From Pseudomonadota bacterium (GTDB lineage Bacteria; Pseudomonadota; Gammaproteobacteria; Pseudomonadales; Azotimanducaceae), in assembly GCA_009936895.1 (NCBI GenBank), contig JAACDS010000064.1, positions 1-6,350 on the forward strand: a stretch of 6,350 nt of DNA, in the 5' to 3' direction. Position 1 is the stretch's first letter. Every line of letters begins with the position of its first letter. The notes under the pieces were generated by a model. It was given only the letters and a program-made list of their open reading frames with translations, was not told the DNA's origin and did not search any database. Below are positions 1 to 5,319 of this stretch, in pieces. The position numbers were made by a program, and so were the translations under genes.

Positions 1-1193
1 CGCTGGGGCGTGTCGCACTGGCCATGGGTTTTATTGCGTCTTGGCTGCTGATGGAGTGGCTGCTCACCTGGTTTCTCACAGGGTTTCCTTGGCTGTTCGC
101 GGGGCACGCCATGCTGGGCACGCCGCTGCAGGGCTTTGCACCCATCTTTGGCGCGCTTGGCCTTACCCTAGTGGCGGTGCTGGCGAGTCTGCTGCTTCAG
201 GTGATTGCAGACAAGACTCAGGCGGGGTCGCACCGAGGGTACGCGATGGGCGGGCTGTTGCTCCTTGCCGGCCTAGGCCTGTCGCTGAATTCTGTGTCTT
301 GGGTGACGTCTCAGGCTCGATACGATGTGGCACTGGTGCAGGGCGACATCGATCAAGCAATTAAGTGGGATCAGGATCAGCGGTTCGTTAACGTGCGAAA
401 ACACATGGGGCTGTCGGCAGCGCATTGGGATGCTGATCTGCTGGTTTGGCCAGAAGCAGCGCTGACGCTCTTTGGCAGGGACGCCAGACAGGCGACACAA
501 GCGCTGCATGGCCAAGCACAGTCTTCCCAAACCAATGTCATTGTCGGTATGCCCGACGTGCAACGACAAACCGGCGAAGAGGCTCAATTTTTCAATACAG
601 TTCAAGCCTTCGGTCTGGCGGAAGGCCGATTTGCCAAGCGTCACTTGGTGCCCTTTGGCGAATATGTACCACTGCAAGACTACCTGCGCGGTTTGATCGA
701 ATTTTTTGACTTGCCCATGTCCGTGGCGACTCCGGGGCCCCGGCAACAACCCAACATCCGTCTGCAGTTACCTGGAATACAGCAACCGGTGGAAGTGGCT
801 TCTGGTATTTGCTACGAAATCGCCTATGGCGACACCCTGCGCAGGCAAGCGGCCACCAGTGGGGTGCTGCTGACGGTGTCTAACGACACATGGTTTGGTG
901 GTTCCATCGGCCCCCATCAACACATGCAGATTGCACAAATGCGGGCGCTGGAAAACGGACGCTGGTTGCTCCGCGCCACCAACAGCGGTCTTACCGGTGT
1001 CGTGAACGAGCGCGGTGAAATAGCGGCGCAACTGCCCCAGTTTGAGCCCGCTGTACTGCGGGCCGAATTCGCGGTGATGTTGGGCACGACGCCCTATACC
1101 TATCTTGGGGATTGGCCTGTGTTAGGCGTCGTGTTGATCCTGCTGCTCGTGGTCCTTGGTCGTCTCAGACGGGGTCTGTCTGAGACGGGTTGA
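1..1193 (+). CDS. lnt: Apolipoprotein N-acyltransferase Lnt, C-terminal ~396 residues (5' end outside window)
   Basis: Lnt is an inner-membrane enzyme that transfers a third acyl chain from phospholipid to the N-terminal Cys of apolipoproteins, the last step of lipoprotein maturation. The reading frame is open from base 3, and the ATG at 24 lies inside a membrane segment, so the true start is upstream. E. coli Lnt has 512 residues; about 396 are present here. Numbering codons from base 3, hydrophobic segments lie near 9-33, 45-69 and 80-98, followed by a periplasmic nitrilase-fold domain from about 107 and a last membrane helix near 371-387 ending in an Arg-rich cytoplasmic tail. The Glu-Lys-Cys catalytic triad is visible: Glu in WPEA (453-455), Lys in AKRHLVPFGEYVPL (636-638) and Cys in SGICYEI (810-812), corresponding to E267, K335 and C387 of E. 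coli. Other family signatures are VQGDI, FFDLPMS and NDTWFG. It converges on the carbonic anhydrase gene with an 11-nt gap. Identification is very secure. Confidence 0.97.
   Translation, partial: LGRVALAMGFIASWLLMEWLLTWFLTGFPWLFAGHAMLGTPLQGFAPIFGALGLTLVAVLASLLLQVIADKTQAGSHRGYAMGGLLLLAGLGLSLNSVSWVTSQARYDVALVQGDIDQAIKWDQDQRFVNVRKHMGLSAAHWDADLLVWPEAALTLFGRDARQATQALHGQAQSSQTNVIVGMPDVQRQTGEEAQFFNTVQAFGLAEGRFAKRHLVPFGEYVPLQDYLRGLIEFFDLPMSVATPGPRQQPNIRLQLPGIQQPVEVASGICYEIAYGDTLRRQAATSGVLLTVSNDTWFGGSIGPHQHMQIAQMRALENGRWLLRATNSGLTGVVNERGEIAAQLPQFEPAVLRAEFAVMLGTTPYTYLGDWPVLGVVLILLLVVLGRLRRGLSETG
1161..1187. repeat. Perfect 10-bp inverted repeat (hairpin) at the 3' end of lnt
   Basis: CGTCTCAGAC (1161-1170) is followed by a 7-nt loop and its exact reverse complement GTCTGAGACG (1178-1187). 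One further G-U pair is possible in RNA at 1160/1188. The element lies within the last codons of lnt, ending 3 nt before the stop codon, at the junction of two convergent genes. No U-run follows on either strand, so it is not a canonical intrinsic terminator. It could still slow polymerase, protect mRNA 3' ends or act together with Rho. That role is inferred from position only. Confidence 0.6.
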
Positions 1194-1204
1194 TTACCTA
1201 ACTT

Positions 1205-2059
1205 TTAGTGTTCGATTGGAGACAGCAGTTTGGCGTTCACGACTAAATTTCTGACGCCGTGAGCGTGATCCTCGTTGAACACATTGCCCTCACACCAGCG
1301 AGCTACTGAGCCAATGTCGACCTTGGCAACTCGTGGTCTCACACTCCACGACACCTGTAAGGGCGAGCCCGTTTCATTGTAGCTGGGGCCAGTGGTGGAG
1401 CCGGCGTACTCGATGGGTTTGCCTGTGTCTGCCGGAATGTTTGGGGCTTGCTGATAGCCCGACGAGGTTTCGATTGCCGTCAGGTCTGTGAAGTCCAACG
1501 CTTGATCGTCATTTACCAAGACGAATACCTGCGCTTCAACCCGGAGTTGAGGGTTGATGTTGGACTCGCTCAGACAGGCACCCAAGGTGGGTCCCGGTGT
1601 CACTTGAGCGCTGCTGAATACGTAGTGCACCTCAATGGTGTCCCCGGATTGCAAGGCGTCATGGGAGCTTGGGCATATGGCCGGTTGTACAGGCGTGCTT
1701 TCCTTTGCCGTTAACTCGCCCGAGTAGACGTAGCCTGACTTGAAGCCGTGGCCGTCTCCATCGCCGGCATATTGGGTGAATTCACCGCCGGCATGCTCGG
1801 CATTTTTGTGGAAATGGATGTTGCAAAGATTCATTTTAGAAAAGGGGGGTGCTGTGCTGAACCGTATCGGATTTTCGCCCCGCCTATCCCCAATATAACG
1901 CGGTGACTGTGGACCATATCCAGCGTTTTCAGAGGCCTTTGCCAGGTTCGCTCGCTGCGCTTCAATTCGTGATTTCTCTCCGATGTCGCCGGATTCGGGC
2001 GTCATGGCACAAGCAAAAGGGCTCAAGATAAGCGTCAGCAAAAGAACAGGCAATTTCAT
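1205..2059 (-). CDS. Secreted delta-class carbonic anhydrase-like protein
   Basis: The predicted 284-residue protein resembles the delta-class carbonic anhydrase family (diatom TWCA1 type, with bacterial members), which interconverts CO2 and bicarbonate using zinc. Residues 1-18 form a signal peptide: Lys2, a hydrophobic core, then Ala-Cys-Ala before Met19. Cys17 lacks a convincing lipobox, so a periplasmic or secreted protein is more likely than a lipoprotein. Recognisable blocks are GYGPQSPR (48-55), NLCNIHFHKNAEH (77-89), GDGHGF (101-106), IEVHYVF (142-148), LRVEAQVFVLVND (172-184), STTGPSYNE (221-229), WSVRP (238-242) and FNEDHAHGVRNLV (261-273). By analogy with alpha-class enzymes, His82, His84 and His145 are candidate zinc ligands; this is inference. 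The mature part keeps Cys79, Cys129, Cys162 and Cys256. The start at 2059 is chosen over an in-frame ATG at 2086 because it has a well-spaced GGAG and begins the signal peptide directly. The gene is antiparallel to all neighbours, so it is transcribed alone. Family assignment rests on recalled motifs. Confidence 0.83.
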   Translation of the reverse strand: MKLPVLLLTLILSPFACAMTPESGDIGEKSRIEAQRANLAKASENAGYGPQSPRYIGDRRGENPIRFSTAPPFSKMNLCNIHFHKNAEHAGGEFTQYAGDGDGHGFKSGYVYSGELTAKESTPVQPAICPSSHDALQSGDTIEVHYVFSSAQVTPGPTLGACLSESNINPQLRVEAQVFVLVNDDQALDFTDLTAIETSSGYQQAPNIPADTGKPIEYAGSTTGPSYNETGSPLQVSWSVRPRVAKVDIGSVARWCEGNVFNEDHAHGVRNLVVNAKLLSPIEH

Positions 2060-2064
2060 GGCAT

Positions 2065-2070
2065 CTCCAA
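2065..2070 (-). promoter_or_regulatory. Shine-Dalgarno site of the carbonic anhydrase gene
   Basis: On the minus strand TTGGAG ends 5 nt before the ATG at 2059. It is the clearest ribosome binding site in the window. It decides the start at 2059, because the upstream in-frame ATG at 2086 would place this site inside the coding region. Confidence 0.75.
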
Positions 2071-2075
2071 AAAGT

Positions 2076-2087
2076 TTTGTAAACAAA
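2076..2087. promoter_or_regulatory. Short AT-rich palindrome upstream of the carbonic anhydrase gene (possible operator)
   Basis: TTTGT-AA-ACAAA is a perfect 5-2-5 inverted repeat lying 17 bp upstream of the carbonic anhydrase start codon. It sits in an AT-rich patch (about 2069-2100) unlike the GC-rich surroundings, which is where the promoter or 5' leader of this gene should be. It could be an operator for a dimeric regulator, but it is short and such palindromes arise by chance. I do not recognise it as the site of a named regulator. Confidence 0.25.
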
Positions 2088-2150
2088 CAGTTCGTAAAAT
2101 AGCGGCAATCCGGTGGAGGTGCGTCGACTGACGGTGAGGATTCTCGGGTT

Positions 2151-2180
2151 TTGTTACGTTATGTGAACTGGTTCTAAATT
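2151..2180 (+). promoter_or_regulatory. Possible sigma-70 promoter for leuS
   Basis: TTGTTA (2151-2156) and TAAATT (2175-2180) each match the -35 and -10 consensus at four of six positions and are separated by 18 bp. A transcript would begin near 2187, giving a leader of about 130 nt before leuS. A promoter is expected in this divergent gap because lnt ends far upstream and the intervening gene runs the other way. The match itself is only moderate. Confidence 0.35.
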
Positions 2181-2315
2181 CGGTCTGGGATGGTCTGTGG
2201 CAGGAGATGCCAGATAGCAAAATCTCCCGTCAGATTCGCCCGTCGTCAGCCTCTGAGATGGTATCCTTGCGCTTTGCCCGCCGCGGCCCATTTGAGCAGT
2301 AAGAAGATCCAGTCC
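2181..2315 (+). other. leuS 5' leader with a small hairpin
   Basis: This stretch between the proposed promoter and the leuS start contains a short hairpin, TGGCA (2198-2202), loop GGAGA, TGCCA (2208-2212). Three weaker outer pairs (2193-2195 with 2213-2215) are possible after a two-base bulge. I see no T-box, no leucine-codon-rich leader peptide, and no terminator-like stem followed by Ts. The leuS frame is open through this region from 2190, but nothing in it resembles LeuS. The only ribosome-binding candidate is a weak purine run AAGAAGA (2301-2307) ahead of the ATG at 2316. Confidence 0.35.
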
Positions 2316-4769
2316 ATGAACCCAATGTACGACCCGCAAATCGTTGAAAAGAACGCCCAAGCCGCATGGGACGAAAGCGCCTGCTTTATTGGTGACGAAA
2401 ATAGACCCGGCGAGAAGTTTTACTGCTTAGCCATGTTCCCGTATCCCAGCGGCAGGCTGCATATGGGCCATGTGCGGTGCTACACCTTGGGCGATGTGAT
2501 TGCACGCTATCGTCGCCTGAAGGGCTATAACGTACTGCACCCCATGGGCTGGGATGCCTTTGGATTGCCGGCGGAAAACGCAGCGATAAAGCACAACATC
2601 CCGCCAGCGCAGTGGACGCGAGACAACATCGATTACATGCGTTCGCAGATGCAGCGCTTGGGCTTCGGTATGGATTGGTCTCGGGAATTCGCCACCTGTG
2701 ACAGTGACTACTACCAATGGGAGCAGTGGCTGTTTTTGCGCCTCTACGAGAAAGGCATGGTGTATCGCAAAAACGCCGTGGTGAACTGGGACCCAGAGGA
2801 CCAAACCGTGCTGGCCAACGAACAAGTGGTCGATGGCCGGGGTTGGCGCTCTGGCGCGGTGGTGGAGCGGCGAGAAATGGCTCAGTGGTTCCTGAAAATC
2901 ACCGACTACGCGAAAGAGCTGCTTGACGAGTTGGATGATATGCCTGGCTGGCCTGATTCGGTTAAGAACATGCAGCGCAACTGGATTGGCCGTAGTGAAG
3001 GCGCTGAGATCGATTTTGTGACCGATCACGATGCTTCACAGACATTGACAGTATTTACCACTCGGCCCGATACCTTGATGGGTGCAACCTATGTTGCCGT
3101 GGCCGCCGAGCATCCGCTGGCGAAACTGGCGGCCGAAGCCGATGATGACGTTGCGGCATTCATTGAGCAGTGCAGACAGAACACCACGGCAGAAGCTGAT
3201 ATGGCCACCATGGAAAAAGCTGGTATCGCGACCCAGTTAACGGTGCGGCACCCGCTGACCGGGAACCAACTGCCAGTATGGGTTGCTAACTTTGTGCTGA
3301 TGGAATACGGCTCTGGCGCGGTAATGTCTGTACCCGGCCACGACCAGCGGGATTGGGAATTCGCGAAAAAATACGGCATCGATATTGTCCAGGTAATCGA
3401 ACCGAACGGCGATGAAGCCTGTGATCTGTCAACCGGCGCCTTTACGGACAAAGGCCGCTTGGTGAATTCCGGAGAGTTTGATGGCAAAACCTTGGATGAG
3501 GCCTTTGCTGCCATCGTCGGGGCGCTAGAAAGCAAAGGGTCTGGTCGCTCCGTGCCCAATTATCGACTGCGCGACTGGGGTGTATCCCGCCAGCGCTACT
3601 GGGGCTGTCCCATACCGGTAATTCACTGCGATGCCTGTGGCGTACAGCCTGTTCCCGAGTCTGATTTGCCGGTAGAGCTACCAACGGATGTTACCTTCGA
3701 GGGCGTCTCTTCACCGCTGCACAAGATGGACGATTTTCTGAATGTGGCCTGTCCGACATGTGGGGCGCCCGCACGGAGAGAAACCGACACCTTCGATACG
3801 TTCATGGAATCGTCGTGGTACTTCGCGCGTTTTGCTTCGCCAGGTGCCAAGGCCATGGTCGATGAGCGAGCGAAATTTTGGGCGCCTGTCGATCACTATG
3901 TCGGTGGCATTGAGCATGCGATCTTACACCTGCTCTACGCGCGGTTTTACTTCAAGCTCATGCGCGACGAGGGTTTGGTAGACGCAGATGAGCCGTTTAA
4001 AAACCTGATGATGCTGGGCATGGTGCTGCAAGACGGCAAGAAGATGTCAAAATCGGCTGGCGACGCTGGTGACCCGCAAAAGCTGCTGGATCGTTTCGGT
4101 GCAGACACCGTGCGTACGGCGATGATGTTCGCCGCACCGCCGGAGCAATCCTTTGAATGGAGCGAAGCGGGACTGGAAGGTGCCGCACGATTTTTGAAGC
4201 GCCTGTGGAATATGGTGCACGAGCATGCGGCGACGGGCCCAGTGCCGGCTCTGGATGTGGCGGCTCTGTCGGCTCAGGCTAAAGCGCTGCGTCGCAAAAC
4301 CCACGAAACGCTGCAGAAAGCCGATGACGACTACGGTCGGCGGCAGCAGTTCAATACCGTGGTGTCTGCGGTCATGGAGCTTCTGAACACCGTGGGCAAA
4401 ACAGATCTCGCCAACGACGCAGACCGTGGTGCGGTGCATGAAGCCTGGGTCAGCGCGGTGCTGATCATTTCTCCCATTGCACCGCATATTGCGCATGAGC
4501 TCTGGACGGTTCTGGGTATGCACGAGCCCTTGGTGGGGTATCCCTGGCCGGTGGTTGATGCGTCAGCGCTAGAACAAGATTCCTTGACCCTAGTGGTTCA
4601 GGTGAACGGAAAAGTGCGGGGACAGATCGATGTCAGTGCCAGTTCGGACAAGGAAGCGATCTTGGCGTTTGCCAAAGCCGACGCCAACGTGTCGCGGCAT
4701 ATTGAAGGCAAAACCATTCGTAAAGAAATTGTGGTGCCAAATAAACTTGTCAATATCGTGGTGGGGTAG
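2316..4769 (+). CDS. leuS: Leucyl-tRNA synthetase
   Basis: LeuS is the cytoplasmic class Ia aminoacyl-tRNA synthetase that activates leucine with ATP, charges tRNA-Leu and edits mischarged products. The product is 817 residues (E. coli: 860). The start at 2316 aligns with the family N-terminus (MNPMYDPQIVEKNAQ); the frame is open 42 codons further upstream, but that sequence is not LeuS-like. Visible motifs are HMGH (49-52), WDAFGLPAE, the CP1 editing domain with TTRPDT (248-253) and GHDQRD (341-346), ETDTFDTFMESSWY, GGIEHAILHLLY, KMSKS (576-580), and the C-terminal VVQVNGKVRG ending in LVNIVVG. Three features are unusual. The leucine-specific domain that precedes KMSKS in E. coli is absent. 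KMSKS continues as AGDAGDP. The E. coli-type cysteines at 159, 175, 176 and 179 are Asp, Arg, Gly and Ser, while CxxC pairs occur at 438/441 and 479/482. It is probably the first gene of the leuS-lptE-holA operon. All core motifs are intact, so it should be active. Confidence 0.98.
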   Translation: MNPMYDPQIVEKNAQAAWDESACFIGDENRPGEKFYCLAMFPYPSGRLHMGHVRCYTLGDVIARYRRLKGYNVLHPMGWDAFGLPAENAAIKHNIPPAQWTRDNIDYMRSQMQRLGFGMDWSREFATCDSDYYQWEQWLFLRLYEKGMVYRKNAVVNWDPEDQTVLANEQVVDGRGWRSGAVVERREMAQWFLKITDYAKELLDELDDMPGWPDSVKNMQRNWIGRSEGAEIDFVTDHDASQTLTVFTTRPDTLMGATYVAVAAEHPLAKLAAEADDDVAAFIEQCRQNTTAEADMATMEKAGIATQLTVRHPLTGNQLPVWVANFVLMEYGSGAVMSVPGHDQRDWEFAKKYGIDIVQVIEPNGDEACDLSTGAFTDKGRLVNSGEFDGKTLDEAFAAIVGALESKGSGRSVPNYRLRDWGVSRQRYWGCPIPVIHCDACGVQPVPESDLPVELPTDVTFEGVSSPLHKMDDFLNVACPTCGAPARRETDTFDTFMESSWYFARFASPGAKAMVDERAKFWAPVDHYVGGIEHAILHLLYARFYFKLMRDEGLVDADEPFKNLMMLGMVLQDGKKMSKSAGDAGDPQKLLDRFGADTVRTAMMFAAPPEQSFEWSEAGLEGAARFLKRLWNMVHEHAATGPVPALDVAALSAQAKALRRKTHETLQKADDDYGRRQQFNTVVSAVMELLNTVGKTDLANDADRGAVHEAWVSAVLIISPIAPHIAHELWTVLGMHEPLVGYPWPVVDASALEQDSLTLVVQVNGKVRGQIDVSASSDKEAILAFAKADANVSRHIEGKTIRKEIVVPNKLVNIVVG

Positions 4770-4773
4770 GGTG

Positions 4774-5319
4774 ATGTTCTGCCGAGCTGTGACGATGCTG
4801 GTGATTTTGATGGCTTTCGCCGGATGCGGGTTTCAGCTTCGCGGCACGGGTTTGACTGAGGGTTTGACCTATCGACTGATCAGCGCACAAAACCAGTCAG
4901 CAGGCTATGCGGACTTTCGGCGTGTACTGAAAGCCACCTTGGGTCGGGCAGGGGTACGCGAAGCGTCACCCGCGGATGTGACCCTTCGCATCACAGGTTT
5001 TCAAACCGAAACCCTTGACGGTGCGGTGAACGCTCAACTGAGAGTGGCGGAAAATATTTCCACTGCGTCCTTGGTCGTTAGCGTGCTGGACGATAAAGGC
5101 AATCTGCTGGCCGATGAGCTCGTGCTGGAACTGCGTCAAGCCTACCGAATGGATCGGGCCCAACTGCTGGGCAGCTATGAGCAACAAACTTCCGTTGAGC
5201 AAAACCTGAATCAAGATTTGGCTGATCAAATCCTGCGCGCTTTGAGCGTGGTGATGCGGCCAAGTGTTGGTGCGGCGAGTCGCACCGTCGAAAGGGACAC
5301 AGAGCAGAATGCCCCTTAA
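4774..5319 (+). CDS. lptE: LPS-assembly lipoprotein LptE
   Basis: LptE is an outer-membrane lipoprotein that plugs the LptD barrel and helps deliver lipopolysaccharide to the cell surface. The predicted product is 181 residues, within the usual family range. A short signal peptide ends in a lipobox-like FAGC, placing the lipidated Cys at residue 18. The family hallmark GFQLRGTG (19-26) follows immediately. The rest is a small globular domain with FRRVLKATLGRAG, VTLRITGFQTETLDG, a basic-hydrophobic strand region, and a C-terminal helix NLNQDLADQILRAL. The ATG at 4774 is preferred. An adjacent in-frame GTG at 4771 and an ATG at 4795 are alternatives, and the latter would leave a very short signal peptide. 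The start lies 4 nt after the leuS stop, and the 3' end overlaps holA by 11 nt, so translation of the three genes is probably coupled. Lipidation would need Lnt, encoded upstream. Confidence 0.94.
   Translation: MFCRAVTMLVILMAFAGCGFQLRGTGLTEGLTYRLISAQNQSAGYADFRRVLKATLGRAGVREASPADVTLRITGFQTETLDGAVNAQLRVAENISTASLVVSVLDDKGNLLADELVLELRQAYRMDRAQLLGSYEQQTSVEQNLNQDLADQILRALSVVMRPSVGAASRTVERDTEQNAP

Noticed and set aside
24..26. ATG as the start of lnt
   Set aside because: It falls inside a membrane segment, the frame is open to the window edge, and Lnt normally has about 100 more residues before this point.
273..749. 158-codon open frame on the minus strand inside lnt
   Set aside because: It covers the conserved nitrilase domain of lnt in antisense, with no family match and no ribosome site noted.
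2041..2045. Lipoprotein signal at Cys17 of the carbonic anhydrase
   Set aside because: The residues before the Cys are Pro-Phe-Ala, a poor lipobox, whereas Ala-Cys-Ala fits a standard signal peptidase I site.
2060..2086. Upstream start (ATG at 2086) for the carbonic anhydrase
   Set aside because: It would put the strong Shine-Dalgarno site inside the gene and add nine residues in front of a normal signal peptide.
2165..2174. GAAC-TG-GTTC as a LexA-type operator
   Set aside because: LexA sites of this kind need a four-base spacer (GAAC-N4-GTTC), and the gammaproteobacterial box is CTGT-N8-ACAG. The two-base spacer fits neither.
2190..2315. 42-codon N-terminal extension of LeuS
   Set aside because: The Arg-rich sequence has no LeuS similarity, and the ATG at 2316 aligns exactly with the family N-terminus. 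The open frame is probably accidental.
2427..3029. 200-codon open frame on the minus strand inside leuS
   Set aside because: It lies fully opposite conserved LeuS coding sequence, has no recognisable domain, and is typical of antisense shadows in GC-rich genes.
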